Positions 1-9,726 of a DNA stretch of 64,000 bases are shown here, piece by piece. Origin of the DNA: Desulfolutivibrio sulfodismutans DSM 3696. Lineage in GTDB: Bacteria; Desulfobacterota; Desulfovibrionia; Desulfovibrionales; Desulfovibrionaceae. The stretch lies in assembly GCF_013376455.1 (NCBI RefSeq), contig NZ_CP045504.1, positions 2,749,001-2,813,000 of the forward strand. Reading direction: 5' to 3'. Below the pieces are notes generated by a model that ran no database searches, was not told where the DNA came from, and saw only the letters and a program-made list of their open reading frames with translations. The translations under genes and the position numbers were made by a program. Every line of letters starts with the position of its first letter. Position 1 is the first letter of the stretch.

Positions 1-257
1 GGCAGGACTGCCCCAACCAATGCTTCCGGGTCGGGGCCGCCTCCTATGGCTTCCAGTTCCACCTGGAGGTCGATTCGGTGATCGCCAGCAACTGGATCAC
101 GCTCTTCCGGCAGGGGGGCATCGAGACCTACGCCCCCTACCGTGAGGCCTACGACGAGACGTATTTCGCCGGGCTTGCCGCCGATCTGCCCGTGCTGGTG
201 GCCGAGTCTCAGGAGTTCTGCCGCCGGGTGGTCCGGAACTGGCTGGCCCTGGCCTGA
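1..257 (+). CDS. Class I glutamine amidotransferase, C-terminal fragment
   Basis: The first 257 bases are the 3' end of a gene whose start lies outside the window; frame 3 is open to the TGA at 255-257. The translation contains GFQFHLE, the typical C-terminal motif of class I glutamine amidotransferases, in which the His and Glu complete the Cys-His-Glu triad that releases ammonia from glutamine. The nucleophile Cys would lie upstream and is not visible. The remaining tail (ending VVRNWLALA) is helical, as in GMP-synthase-like stand-alone amidotransferases. The substrate that receives the ammonia cannot be told from this fragment. A separate complete member of the family lies at 37705-38406. 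Confidence 0.75.
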   Translation, partial: QDCPNQCFRVGAASYGFQFHLEVDSVIASNWITLFRQGGIETYAPYREAYDETYFAGLAADLPVLVAESQEFCRRVVRNWLALA

Positions 258-578
258 CCTGTCGGCCCCGCGCCGCCCCCCGTCCCCTTCCAGTCCGCAG
301 GCCCGGGCGCGCCTGCGCGTACGCCCGGCGCCGACCGCGCATTGCCGCACAGCGCATGCCGGGGCGAGGCCCCCGCATCGAGACCCTTTGCGGGCGGATC
401 CTCCTCACCCCGCCCCTGCGGGCAGGGTCCGGCCCATCCCTCTCCACGAAACACCGGCATGCCGGACTGAAAAAATGTCCAGGGAGATACCCGCAGGGCT
501 GAAATAATTGGCAACCTCTGCCTGGCGTGCTACGTATCCGTACAAATCCGGCCGGGCATCGTCAAAACCAGGATCGCC
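258..578. other. Non-coding spacer upstream of the hybrid kinase
   Basis: No convincing gene is seen in these 321 bases; the open frames here are short and Arg/Pro-rich, as expected of antisense or random high-GC DNA. A short inverted repeat, CCGGGCG (303-309) and CGCCCGG (322-328), lies about 45 bases after the amidotransferase stop and could help end its transcript, but it has no T run. The last 60 bases before 579 are less GC-rich and probably hold the kinase promoter, though no clear -35/-10 pair was found. Confidence 0.4.
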
Positions 579-3548
579 ATGCCAACCGCCACCGCGCTTA
601 TACAAAACATTGCCCTGCTCCTGACCGGGGCGCTTCTGTTCGAGGCCCTGATGCAGGAACCGCAGGGAAAACCGGAGGGGCTGCCCAGACAGCTCGCGCT
701 GGGGGCGGGGCTGGGCGTGTTGGGCCTGGCGGTCATGCTCACGCCCTGGACCTTTTCCCCGGGCGTGGTTTTCGACACCCGCTCGGTCATGCTGGGCATC
801 TCCGGCCTGTTTTTCGGCGCCGTGCCCACCCTGACGGCCATGGCCGCGACCGCCTCCTTCCGGCTCTTCCAGGGAGGGGCCGGGGCCTGGACCGGGGTGT
901 CCGTGATCCTGGCCTCCGGGCTCATCGGAATCGCCTGGCGGCATCTGCGCGGACGGCCCCGGGAATACGGGCGGCCATTCCGGGAACTGTTCCTTTTCGG
1001 CCTGACCGTTCACGTCGCCATGCTGGCCCTGATGCTGACGCTTCCCTGGGACACCGCCCTCTCCGTCCTGTCCCGCATCTCGCTTCCGGTGCTTGCGATC
1101 TACCCTCTGGGCACGGCGCTTTTCGGCCTCATGCTCGTCAAAAGGATGCAGGGCGAACAGGCGCGGGCCGACCTGGAGGCCAGCGAGGCTAGGTACCGCC
1201 TGCTGGTGGAGACCGCCAACGAGGGAATCTGGTCCATGGACGCCACCCATGCGACCACCTTCGTCAACCAAAGCATGGCCAACATGCTCGGATATACGCC
1301 GCAGGACATGCTGGGGCGGAAGGTTGAGGACTTTTTTTTCGTCGAGGACATGGCATCCCACGCCCAGCGTATGCAGCAGCGCCACACAGGGGTCGATGAG
1401 ATCTACGAACGCCGCTTTCGGCGCAAGGACGGCTCCGCGCTCTGGACCCTGGTGGCCGCAAAGGTGCTCAAGGACGGCGCGGACCGGTTCGTCGGCTCGT
1501 TCGCCATGTTCACGGACATCACCGAACGCAAGCGCGCCGAACAGGACTTGAAAAACGAGTCCGCCCGCCGCCGCGCCTTGATGGACACCAGCAACGACGG
1601 AATCGTGGTCATCAATGCAGAGCATCAGGTCGTGGACGTGAACCGGCGCTTTGCCGACATGCTGGGATGCGGCGTCGACGACGTGATGCACATGCACACC
1701 TGGGATTGGGAAGCCTGTCAGACCGAGGAAGACATCCGCGCCAATTTTGCGGACTTGACGCGCTTAAACAGCGTGTTCGAAAGCCGCCACCGGCGCCGGG
1801 ACGGATCGGAATACGACGTGGAGATCAGCGCATGCGGGGCCTTGGTGGCCGGTGACCCCCTGGTGTTATGCCTGTGCCGGGACATCACCGAGCGCAAGCG
1901 GATGGAAGACGTGTTGCGGTTTCTGGCCCAAACCGGCAGCGGGCCCGCCAGCGAGCCGTTTTTCCACGCCCTGGCCAGGTATCTGGCCCAGAACCTGGGC
2001 ATGGACTTCGTCTGCATCGACCGTCTCGAAGGGGAAGGATTGACCGCCCGGACGGTAGCCGTCTGGTGCGACGGCCATTTCGAGGACAATGTGGCGTATG
2101 CCCTCAAAGACACGCCCTGCGGCGAGGTGGCGGGCAAAATGGTCTGCTGCTTCCCCGCCAACGTGCGTCGACTTTTCCCGCACGACCATGTGCTTACGGA
2201 ACTGCGGGCGGAAAGCTATGTCGGCGTGACCCTGTTCGGGCACACCGGGCAGCCCATCGGCCTGATCGCGGTTATCGGGCGCAGCCCCCTGGCGAACCGC
2301 GCATTGGCCGAGTCGACCCTGAGACTGGCGGCCGTCCGGGCCGCCGGAGAACTGGAGCGCCTGGACGACGAAGCGGCGCTACGCCAGGCCAAAGAGCAGG
2401 CCGAGGCCGCCAGCCAGGCCAAGTCCGAATTCCTGGCCAACATGAGCCACGAGATCCGAACCCCCCTCAACGGCGTTCTGGGCATGCTCCAGCTCATAAA
2501 GACCACGCCCCTGGACGCCGAGCAGGAGGGATATGCCGACATGGCCGTCCAATCCTCGCAACGGCTGACCCGGCTTCTCTCGGACATCCTGGATCTTTCC
2601 CGGATCGAGGCGGGCAGGCTGGCCATCCAGGCCGAGCCCTTCAGCCTGTCCGAGGCGTTGCGGGCGGTTGAACAGCTGTTCCTCCCCACCGCGCGCCAGA
2701 CCGGCGTCGAATTCCTGCTCCACATCGAACCGGACATCCCCGACCGTCTGATCGGCGACACCCTGCGCCTGCAGCAGGTGCTCAACAATTTCGTGGGCAA
2801 CGCCTTCAAGTTCACTTCCTCCGGGAGCGTCGCCGTGCAGGCCTCGAAAATGCCGCCCACGGATGGTGCCCGCTGCCGCGTCCTGTTCATGGTGTCGGAC
2901 ACCGGGTGCGGCATCCCCGAGGACAAGATCGACACCCTGTTCAAGCCGTTCATCCAGGCCAGCGCGGGCTACACCCGGACACACCAGGGGGCGGGCCTCG
3001 GCCTGGCCATTTGCAAGCACCTCGTGCGCCTCATGGGGGGCGAACTCGCCCTGGACAGCACGGTCGGCGAGGGAACCACCATGTACGTCACCCTGCCCTT
3101 CCCCACGGCGTCGCCCCTCCCCAGGCCGGAGCGCCCGCCCGGGGAGGCCCTGCCTTCTCTCAACGGCCTACGGGTACTCCTGGCCGACGATGACCTGATC
3201 AGCACCCTTGCCGCCACAAAGCTGATGGAACTGGGCGGGGCTTCGGTGACCGTGGCCGAAGACGGGGCCCAGGCCCTGGCCGCCTTGCGCCGCGCCCCCT
3301 TCGACCTCGTGCTGATGGACATCCAGATGCCGGTCATGGACGGATTGGAGTCCACCCGGGCCATCCGTAACGGCGAGGCCGGGGAAGACGCCAGGGATAT
3401 CCCCATCGTCGCCCTGACGGCTTACGCCATGTCCGGCGACAAGGAACAGTTCCTTGCGGCCGGGATGGACGGATACGTCTCCAAACCCGTCTCGCTCGCG
3501 GAGCTTGCCCGGGTGATCATGGCCAGCACGAGACCCGGGGCCGGATAA
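579..3548 (+). CDS. Membrane hybrid sensor histidine kinase (5TM-PAS-PAS-GAF-HisKA-HATPase-REC)
   Basis: This 989-residue protein starts with about five membrane helices (roughly residues 5-190) resembling the LytS-type 5TM receptor module, including the stretch [17 protein letters not shown] and the FRLFQGG turn. Two PAS domains follow (about 200-320 and 325-445, each ending in DITERKR), then a GAF-like region (about 455-600). The HisKA box has [11 protein letters not shown] with phosphoacceptor His at about residue 624. The ATPase domain has an N box ([10 protein letters not shown]), G1 (DTGCGIP) and G2 ([10 protein letters not shown]). The C-terminal receiver has its phospho-Asp in VLMDIQMP (about residue 914) and a terminal SKP Lys. 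All catalytic residues look intact. The partner regulator and the signal are unknown. The gene stands alone on the plus strand. Confidence 0.9.
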   Translation: MPTATALIQNIALLLTGALLFEALMQEPQGKPEGLPRQLALGAGLGVLGLAVMLTPWTFSPGVVFDTRSVMLGISGLFFGAVPTLTAMAATASFRLFQGGAGAWTGVSVILASGLIGIAWRHLRGRPREYGRPFRELFLFGLTVHVAMLALMLTLPWDTALSVLSRISLPVLAIYPLGTALFGLMLVKRMQGEQARADLEASEARYRLLVETANEGIWSMDATHATTFVNQSMANMLGYTPQDMLGRKVEDFFFVEDMASHAQRMQQRHTGVDEIYERRFRRKDGSALWTLVAAKVLKDGADRFVGSFAMFTDITERKRAEQDLKNESARRRALMDTSNDGIVVINAEHQVVDVNRRFADMLGCGVDDVMHMHTWDWEACQTEEDIRANFADLTRLNSVFESRHRRRDGSEYDVEISACGALVAGDPLVLCLCRDITERKRMEDVLRFLAQTGSGPASEPFFHALARYLAQNLGMDFVCIDRLEGEGLTARTVAVWCDGHFEDNVAYALKDTPCGEVAGKMVCCFPANVRRLFPHDHVLTELRAESYVGVTLFGHTGQPIGLIAVIGRSPLANRALAESTLRLAAVRAAGELERLDDEAALRQAKEQAEAASQAKSEFLANMSHEIRTPLNGVLGMLQLIKTTPLDAEQEGYADMAVQSSQRLTRLLSDILDLSRIEAGRLAIQAEPFSLSEALRAVEQLFLPTARQTGVEFLLHIEPDIPDRLIGDTLRLQQVLNNFVGNAFKFTSSGSVAVQASKMPPTDGARCRVLFMVSDTGCGIPEDKIDTLFKPFIQASAGYTRTHQGAGLGLAICKHLVRLMGGELALDSTVGEGTTMYVTLPFPTASPLPRPERPPGEALPSLNGLRVLLADDDLISTLAATKLMELGGASVTVAEDGAQALAALRRAPFDLVLMDIQMPVMDGLESTRAIRNGEAGEDARDIPIVALTAYAMSGDKEQFLAAGMDGYVSKPVSLAELARVIMASTRPGAG

Positions 3549-3684
3549 CATCCCGCCGATGCGAACGCCCCCTCGGAGGGACCGGGTCCGGTGGAATAAA
3601 AAACTGCGCCACGCGCAGCAGATAGCCCGGGGGGGTTGCCCGGGGCATACCTCGTCCGGCGGCGGGAGAACCCGGAACCCGGCC

Positions 3685-4836
3685 TTAGATGGCCGCCCCG
3701 AGCACCATGTTGTCGCGGTGCACGGCCTCGGGATAGGAGGCCTGCCCCAGCACCTGGGCGATGCGGTTGCTGCGCAGGCCCATGATCTTCAAAAGATCCG
3801 CCGCGCCGTAGTTGGACAGCCCCACCCCCACGGCCTCGCCGTCGGCCAGGACGATGCGCACCGGCGCGCCCACCCCGAAATCCCCGCTCACGTCCACGAT
3901 CCCGGCCGGAAGCAGGCTCTTGCCGCCTTCGCGCAAGGCCCGGGCCGCGCCCGCGTCGATGACGATGTCGCCCTTGGGGTCCAGATTGTAGGCCAGCCAG
4001 TATTTGCGCCGGGAGATGGCCTTTTTCTCCGGGGCCACCCAGGTGCCGATCTCCTCCCCGGCAAAGGCCCGGACCATGGCCCCGGGTTCGCGGCCGCACA
4101 GGATCAGGGTCGGCGTGCACAACTGAGCCACGCGCTTGGCCGAAAGAAGCTTGGAATGCATGCCGCCGGTGCCGAGCAGGGTCTTTTGGCCGCACATGGC
4201 CCCGATATCCAGGGCGCCGATGTCCGGGATGCAGGCCATGGGCGGGGCGTCCGGGGCCTCCTCGGGATTGTGCGCGAACACCCCCCGGGCCGAGGTCAGG
4301 TTCACGAAGAGATCCGCCCCGATCACCCCCACCAACAGGCCGGCCAGGCAGTCGTTGTCGCCGTAGACCAGTTCCTGCACGGCCACGGAATCGTTCTCGT
4401 TTAAGATGGGAATGACCCCGAAATCGAACAGGGTGCGCAGGGTGTTGCGCAGGTTGAGGTAGCGTTCGCGCGACTCCAGGTCGTCGCGGGTGAGGAGCAC
4501 CTGGGCCGCCGTGCGGCCGTGGCGGGCGAATTCCTGGTCATAGGCGTGGATCAGGCGGCTTTGCCCGATGGCCGAGGCCGCCTGGCGGTGCGGCACCAGG
4601 GAGGGATTGTAGTGGGAGCTGATGACCCCGCGCCCGGCGGCCACCGCGCCGCTTGAAACCATGAGCACGTCGCGGCCCTCGCCCGAAAGCGCGGCCACCT
4701 GCCGGGCCAGATCGGCCACCACGGCCTGATCCACCCCGCCTTGCCCGGCCAGCACCGCGCTGCCCACCTTGACCACCACCCGCCGGGCCTCGGCCATCAC
4801 CCGGCGGCGTTGCTCCCGCCAATCCGTATCGTCCAT
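3685..4836 (-). CDS. proB: Glutamate 5-kinase (AA kinase + PUA domain)
   Basis: ProB phosphorylates L-glutamate to gamma-glutamyl phosphate, the first step of proline synthesis. The N-terminal amino-acid kinase domain shows VVKVGSAVLAG, VSSGAVAAGR, ILNENDSV and GTGGMHSKLLSAKRV; the last 80 or so residues form a PUA domain, as in the long ProB type. The frame is open from further upstream, but the ATG at 4836 is preferred because AAGGA lies 8 bases before it and the protein then begins close to the kinase domain (383 residues; the long form is usually 360-380). The in-frame ATG at 4857 has no such site. No proA or obg is adjacent, so this looks like a dispersed proline pathway. Confidence 0.93.
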   Translation of the reverse strand: MDDTDWREQRRRVMAEARRVVVKVGSAVLAGQGGVDQAVVADLARQVAALSGEGRDVLMVSSGAVAAGRGVISSHYNPSLVPHRQAASAIGQSRLIHAYDQEFARHGRTAAQVLLTRDDLESRERYLNLRNTLRTLFDFGVIPILNENDSVAVQELVYGDNDCLAGLLVGVIGADLFVNLTSARGVFAHNPEEAPDAPPMACIPDIGALDIGAMCGQKTLLGTGGMHSKLLSAKRVAQLCTPTLILCGREPGAMVRAFAGEEIGTWVAPEKKAISRRKYWLAYNLDPKGDIVIDAGAARALREGGKSLLPAGIVDVSGDFGVGAPVRIVLADGEAVGVGLSNYGAADLLKIMGLRSNRIAQVLGQASYPEAVHRDNMVLGAAI

Positions 4837-4908
4837 GACGCGCGTGTCCTTGACCATGTTTTCGGAATATCGTGTTTTGGAAAATAATGGCGCGGGCATG
4901 GCCCGGCA

Positions 4909-5127
4909 TCAGGCCTCGGCGTCCGCCACCCGGCCCGTGGAAAGTTCACCTGGCGCGGCGACACCGCCGGAGGCCGTGGGCTGGTGCGCCGTACGGCGGA
5001 TCTCGGCCAAAGCGCCTGACCCGGACGCCTCGACCCGGGCCACATCGGCCTTGACCGAGGCCCGGACCTTCTCCAGAAGCGGCACAAAGCCGTAGGTCTC
5101 GGGGAAAAGGGGCAGTGGTTCGCTCAT
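4909..5127 (-). CDS. Small hypothetical protein upstream of proB
   Basis: A 72-residue frame beginning MSEPLPLFPETYGFVPLLEK. It lies on the same strand as proB, 72 bases upstream of the chosen proB start, so the two may be co-transcribed. AGGAG lies 11 bases before the ATG, which is a rather long spacing. The first half is a plausible amphipathic helix (LLEKVRASVKADVARV) and the tail is Ala/Gly/Pro-rich. I recognise no family. It may be a real small gene or a fortuitous high-GC frame; the ordered N-terminal half favours a gene. Confidence 0.45.
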   Translation of the reverse strand: MSEPLPLFPETYGFVPLLEKVRASVKADVARVEASGSGALAEIRRTAHQPTASGGVAAPGELSTGRVADAEA

Positions 5128-5345
5128 GGCCGCCGCATCTCCTGGGCAGGGTCGCCTGGGCTGAATCGCATGACGCCGCCATCCGGCGCAGGGGCAATGG
5201 TAGCGCCTTGGCGGTCTGCGGGCAAGTGGCCGGGCGACGGGTGCGGGAGACGCCCCTTGAAAAACGCCCCCGCATCTTTCACAAATCTGCCTGCATCCGC
5301 CCAGGCAAACTCCCGGTCGGGACTGGCCTGCCTGGGGCTCGTCCG

Positions 5346-6710
5346 TCAGGACAGGCTCTCCAGAAGCTTCTTGGCGGGCTCGTAGCCCGGGTCCAGCTCC
5401 AGGGCCATGCCCAGGTATGTTTTGGCCTCCACGGGCTTTCTGACCCGGTGCAGGGCCATGGCGATGTTGTATCCCACCGATGGCGCCTGAAGCACGATGG
5501 TCCCGTCGGCATTGAGGGCCTTCTGGAACGAATCCCAGGCCTTGTCATAGGCCCGGCCATCGGCGTAAGCCACCCCGATGTTGTAAAACAGCCCGGCGTC
5601 GTTCGGGGCCAGGCTCAAGGCCTTGGTGTAGTTGTCCACGGCCTCGCTCCATTTCCCCTGCTTGCGCAGCACAATACCCCGGTTGTTGAACATCCACAGG
5701 TCGTCGCGGGTCAACTCCAGGCCCTTGGCCTCGATGGCCTCGGTCATGTAGGCCAGGGCCAGCTCCTCGTCCTTCTCGCCGATCTTGCGGGCGATCTCCA
5801 TGAGCGACTCGCTGACCATGTCCGCCGCCACCCTGCCCACCACCTTTTTGGCCTGCTCGAAATAGTCCCGGGCCTTATCGGCCTCGTCGCGGGAAAGATA
5901 GGTTTCCCCGATCTCCACCTTGCGCTCGAAGTTCAGCGGCGAGAGGGCGTCGAGCTTGTTTAAAAAAAACAGCTTCTTGTCCGTGTCGCCGGTCTGCGAA
6001 TTCAGGTCCACGAGCTTTTTTAAGGGCTCGATGAAGAGTTTCTCGCTCTTGTAGGCCTTGAGGTAATGGACCTCGGCCTCCTTGTGGTTGCCCCGGCGCA
6101 ACTCCAGGTCGCCCATGAGCAGATGCCCCTTGAGGCTGTCCGGCTTGATCTCGAAGATGCGCGCCGCCAGGGCCTCGGCGTCGGCCAGCTCCCCGCTCTC
6201 CAGGAGGGCGGCGCACCGGTCCATGAGCACCCCGAGCTGGGTGTTGGGGCGGATGGCGAAGGCCGCCTTCTCGATGATGGCGTTGGCCGAGATGGGTTTG
6301 GTGATGAAGCTGTCCGCGCCCACCTCGTGGGCCAGGATGATCTCTTCCCGGGAGGTCTCGCTGCTGACCACGATGATCTTGGTCTTGTCGGCATAAAAGT
6401 TTTTGAGCACCTTGACGGTCTTGATGCAGGACGCCTTGTGCATGCGGCGTTCCAGGAAGACGATCAGCGGCGCCGTGGCCTTCTCGGCCAGCTTCCCGGC
6501 CAGGGTGACCACATCGTCGTATTCCTGGACTTCCCGGCAAACACTGCGGACATCCTGCTTGAGCTGGGAAATGGTGAACCGCAGCGCCTTGACGAAGGCC
6601 TCGTCGTCACTGCACACCAACACCACTCCGCCCTCGTTGAAGTAGTCCAGAACGATCTTCTCGTATCTTTTGGCACTCTGATCGGTCTTTAAACGCATAA
6701 CGGCGTCCAT
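5346..6710 (-). CDS. Receiver-like domain fused to TPR repeats (phospho-Asp replaced by Glu)
   Basis: A 454-residue protein whose first 150 residues have a receiver (CheY-like) fold signature: an acidic pair (D35, D36), a Ser/Thr position in VVSS (116-117) and the conserved Lys in ITKPIS (138). The strand that should carry the phosphorylatable Asp reads LIVFLERRM, with Glu at about 87, so ordinary phosphorylation is unlikely. The rest (about 155-454) is a series of TPR repeats, for example GHLLMGDLELRRGNHKEAEV and FYNIGVAYADGRAYDKAWDS, which usually bind proteins. It is the last gene of a leftward signalling cluster with two response regulators and a kinase (6759-11778). It probably acts as a scaffold or adaptor; that role is inferred. 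Confidence 0.85.
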   Translation of the reverse strand: MDAVMRLKTDQSAKRYEKIVLDYFNEGGVVLVCSDDEAFVKALRFTISQLKQDVRSVCREVQEYDDVVTLAGKLAEKATAPLIVFLERRMHKASCIKTVKVLKNFYADKTKIIVVSSETSREEIILAHEVGADSFITKPISANAIIEKAAFAIRPNTQLGVLMDRCAALLESGELADAEALAARIFEIKPDSLKGHLLMGDLELRRGNHKEAEVHYLKAYKSEKLFIEPLKKLVDLNSQTGDTDKKLFFLNKLDALSPLNFERKVEIGETYLSRDEADKARDYFEQAKKVVGRVAADMVSESLMEIARKIGEKDEELALAYMTEAIEAKGLELTRDDLWMFNNRGIVLRKQGKWSEAVDNYTKALSLAPNDAGLFYNIGVAYADGRAYDKAWDSFQKALNADGTIVLQAPSVGYNIAMALHRVRKPVEAKTYLGMALELDPGYEPAKKLLESLS

Positions 6711-6758
6711 GCCCCCCGGCTCGGAAATTCCAGGCGCGATGCGCGCCGCATAACCGCC

Positions 6759-7976
6759 TCAATCCTCGGCAGCACGGCGTTCCCGCCGCAACAGCTCCAT
6801 CAGTTCCGGTTCCAGCCTGAAAAGCGTGCTTTCGGTCTCGGGCGAGACATACACCGGCACGGTCTCGGGAAGGCCCTCCCCGGCCTGGGCGATCCTGGCG
6901 GCCAGCGCCTGGTCCACGGCGGTTCCGGCCGCCGCCGCCAGTTCCCCGCCAATGCGCAGGTCCTCGGCCAGGACCATGCCCGGCACGACCTCCCCGGGCG
7001 GTACCGCGCCGCGGGTGAAGCCTTCCCGGGCCTGGGCCAGGGTGGCGAAGGCCTCGAAAATACGGGGGTCGTACCAGCCCGTGCGCCCGCGCATGGCGAA
7101 AAGGGCCTGGGCCTTGGTGCGGCCCGAAGAGATCAGCGTATCGTAATCCAGGGCCACCTTCAAAAGCCTGGCCCCCAGGGGGATGTCCTGGCCGCTCGGG
7201 CCGCCCGGGGGAGGCCCCGAGCCGTCATAGCGTTTTTCCTGATGGCGGATGACCCCGGCCACCTCCTCGAGGCGGGGAATGTTCATCAAAAGGTCTCCGG
7301 CGATCCTCGGGTGCTGGTCGAAAAGCCGTTGCCTGCGCGGGTCGAGCTCCCCGGTCTGCAGCATGTCCGAGAGCATCCGCTCGGGCAGGGCGGCGCAGCC
7401 GATCTGGGACAACATGACCGCCAGCTCCAGCCGCCAGGGCTCCGGGACGCCAAGATATCCGGCCACATCCAGGACGATGCGCTTGACCCGCACGGATCGT
7501 CCATGGGCCTTGGCGTTGAGCAGGGCCAGAAGATCGGTGAGCACCTTGATGGTGCCGCGCAGCGTCCCTTTGAGAAACGTCCGCTCCGCCGTAACCAACC
7601 CGTACTGCTCGATGGCGGCGGCCAGGGCGGCGTCAAGCTCCTCCTCGGCGCAGGGCTTGGCCAGAAAGCGGAAGACGTGGCCGGTGTTCACGGCGTCCAT
7701 GGCCGAACGGATGTCGGCGTAGCCGGTGAGCATGATCCGTACCGTGTCGGGGCAGGTCTTGCGCAGCCGGGAGAAAAACTCCACCCCGTCCATGCCCGGC
7801 ATGCGCAGATCCGACACCACCACGGCATAGGGCCCGTTTTCGGCCACGGCCTCCAGGCCCCGCACCGGCCCAAGGGCCATGTCCAGGTCGTATTTTTTGC
7901 GCAGAGCCCGGCCATAGGAGGCCAGCGTTTCGGGGTCGTCGTCGACGAATAAAATCCTGCGTCCGCTGGGGGCCAC
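6759..7976 (-). CDS. Response regulator with degenerate HD-GYP domain (copy 1)
   Basis: A 405-residue protein: receiver domain (phospho-Asp about 56 in VVVSDLRMPGMDG, Lys in LAKPC), then a helical domain laid out like HD-GYP phosphodiesterases. The HD pair that should read LHDIGK is LSQIGCAALP, and the GYP segment is RHQEKRYDGSGPPPGG, so several metal ligands are missing and c-di-GMP hydrolysis is doubtful. The GTG at 7976 is chosen as start: AAGGAG lies 5 bases upstream, and the resulting length matches the paralogue at 10582-11778. The open frame continues upstream into the kinase gene, but that part is low-complexity. It lies between a kinase and a receiver-TPR gene in the same operon. Confidence 0.85.
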   Translation of the reverse strand: MAPSGRRILFVDDDPETLASYGRALRKKYDLDMALGPVRGLEAVAENGPYAVVVSDLRMPGMDGVEFFSRLRKTCPDTVRIMLTGYADIRSAMDAVNTGHVFRFLAKPCAEEELDAALAAAIEQYGLVTAERTFLKGTLRGTIKVLTDLLALLNAKAHGRSVRVKRIVLDVAGYLGVPEPWRLELAVMLSQIGCAALPERMLSDMLQTGELDPRRQRLFDQHPRIAGDLLMNIPRLEEVAGVIRHQEKRYDGSGPPPGGPSGQDIPLGARLLKVALDYDTLISSGRTKAQALFAMRGRTGWYDPRIFEAFATLAQAREGFTRGAVPPGEVVPGMVLAEDLRIGGELAAAAGTAVDQALAARIAQAGEGLPETVPVYVSPETESTLFRLEPELMELLRRERRAAED

Positions 7977-8082
7977 ACGCACTCCTTTGTCCCGGCGGGA
8001 ACTCCTTGGCGGCAGGCTCATCCGGTTCGCCGCGCGGCTGGCCGGACGGGCCACGTTGATCACATGGCGGCAGGGGCGGCGG

Positions 8083-9726
8083 TCAGCCGCTCGACCCGCC
8101 GTCTTTGCCTTGCGGGCCGTCGATGGGCAGCCGGACGGTAAACACGGTTCCCTGTCCCGGCGTGGTCTCAAAAAAGATGTCGCCTCCGTGCCGTTCTACC
8201 ACGGCATAGGCTAAAGACAAGCCCTGACCGGTCCCCTTGCCCACAGCCTTCGTGGTAAAAAAGGGATCGAAGACCCGCCCCCGGACCTCCGCAGGGATGC
8301 CCGGCCCGGTGTCGGCCAGGGAAACCGTCACGAACGGGCCCTGGCGGGCCGTCCGGGCGGTGATGCTTCCGAGGATGCCGGTTTTGTCACCGCGCGCCTC
8401 CTCCATGGCCTGGGCCGCGTTCAGGATCAGGTTCAAAAACACCTGCCCGATCTCCTGGGGCAGCCCGCACACCGGCGGCAACTCGGGATCCAGCTCCAGG
8501 ACCAGGCTGGCCGTATCCTTCCATTCGTTGCGGCTGACCAGCAGGGCGTCCTTGACGGCGGCGTTGATGTCGAAAAAGGTCTTTTCCCCGCCGCCGGGAT
8601 GAGAGAACTGGCGCATGGCCCGCACGATGTCCGCCACCTGGCGGATGCCCTTGCGGCTGTTGGCCACGGCGGCTGGAATCTCCGTGGACAGATAGTCCAG
8701 ATCGGCCTCGCATTCGGCCGCCTCCACGGTCTGGCGCAACTCCGGCGGCAGACAGTCGCCGCGTCCCTCCCCGGCCTGGCTCAGGGTGGCGAAGGCCTGC
8801 CGATAGGCCTCCACCAGGCGCAGGAGATCGGCGAAGGCCCCCTCCAGGAACCCGGCGTTGTAGCTTACGTACTGGATGGGGGTGTTGATCTCGTGGGCGA
8901 TGCCCGCAGCCAGGCGGCCGATGGACTGCATCTTGATCTCGTGGCTGGCCATGGCCTCGCGGACCTTGATCCCGGTGATGTCCCGGCCAAGGATGAGCAC
9001 GCCGCGGGATTGGCCGTCGGGCGAGGGCACGGGGTTGGCCGTCAGCCCCAGGAAACGCTCCCGCCCGGCCGTGCGCAGCCGGATCTCGTCCACGCGCACC
9101 GCCTCCCCCGTGCGGCGGCAGGCCTCAATGGCCTCCCGCACGGGCTCCCAGTCCCAGCCGATATCCAGATCGAAAAGCAGGCCCCCCAGTGCCTGGCGTC
9201 CGGAAAGCCCCAGCATCTCCGCTGCGGCCCGATTCCAGCGGGTGACGGCGCCCTCGCCGTCGAGGCTGATCATGATGGAGCCGATGGAGGACAGAAGCAG
9301 CTCGATATCCTGGTTGGCCTGGCGCAACTCACGCTCGGCGGCCTTGCGCACGCTGACGTCCCGGGCGAACAGCAGCACCCCGCCGCGTCCGTCGTCCACC
9401 CCCGGCAGACGCGTGGCCGAAAGCTCCAGATATCGCGTCCCGCCCCCGGAAAGCGGCACGGCCAGCTCCTTCATGCGGCAGGCCCGCCCCGAGAGGACCA
9501 TGTCCGCCGGACACTCCTCGCACGAACAGCCCTTTGCCGACAAAACCTCCCGGCAGGACCGTCCCACGGGATCGCCGACGTCCGCGAACCATCCGGCCAT
9601 GGCCCGGTTCATGCGCAGGACCACCATATCGGAGGAGAGGATGCACAACCCGTCCGGCACGACATCGAAGACCCGGGCCAGGGAGGCGTCGAGTCCGTCG
9701 GCATGGGCGTCTGCGTATCCGGTCAT
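8083..9726 (-). CDS. PAS-domain sensor histidine kinase (cytoplasmic)
   Basis: A 547-residue protein without obvious membrane helices. The first PAS domain (about 15-125) carries a Cys cluster, GCSCEECPAD (about 67-76), that could bind a metal or sense redox. A second PAS domain (about 140-255) ends in ILGRDITGIK. The dimerisation box AGIAHEINTPIQYV has phosphoacceptor His at about 278; a long helical insert precedes the ATPase domain with LILNAAQAMEEA, DTGPGIP and GTGQGLSLAYAVV. This is the HisKA_3/NtrB-like arrangement. Its ATG overlaps the stop of the TPR gene (ATGA at 9723-9726), so translation is probably coupled. It is the likely phosphodonor for the two flanking paralogous regulators. 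Confidence 0.9.
   Translation of the reverse strand: MTGYADAHADGLDASLARVFDVVPDGLCILSSDMVVLRMNRAMAGWFADVGDPVGRSCREVLSAKGCSCEECPADMVLSGRACRMKELAVPLSGGGTRYLELSATRLPGVDDGRGGVLLFARDVSVRKAAERELRQANQDIELLLSSIGSIMISLDGEGAVTRWNRAAAEMLGLSGRQALGGLLFDLDIGWDWEPVREAIEACRRTGEAVRVDEIRLRTAGRERFLGLTANPVPSPDGQSRGVLILGRDITGIKVREAMASHEIKMQSIGRLAAGIAHEINTPIQYVSYNAGFLEGAFADLLRLVEAYRQAFATLSQAGEGRGDCLPPELRQTVEAAECEADLDYLSTEIPAAVANSRKGIRQVADIVRAMRQFSHPGGGEKTFFDINAAVKDALLVSRNEWKDTASLVLELDPELPPVCGLPQEIGQVFLNLILNAAQAMEEARGDKTGILGSITARTARQGPFVTVSLADTGPGIPAEVRGRVFDPFFTTKAVGKGTGQGLSLAYAVVERHGGDIFFETTPGQGTVFTVRLPIDGPQGKDGGSSG

Noticed and set aside
505-560. Sigma-54 promoter before the hybrid kinase at 579
   Set aside because: A TGGC is present, but no GC pair lies at the required 10-11 base distance.
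7977-8171. N-terminal extension of the response regulator to 8171
   Set aside because: It overlaps the kinase gene, is Arg/Ala-rich without domain similarity, and the GTG at 7976 has a strong ribosome site and gives a length matching the paralogue.
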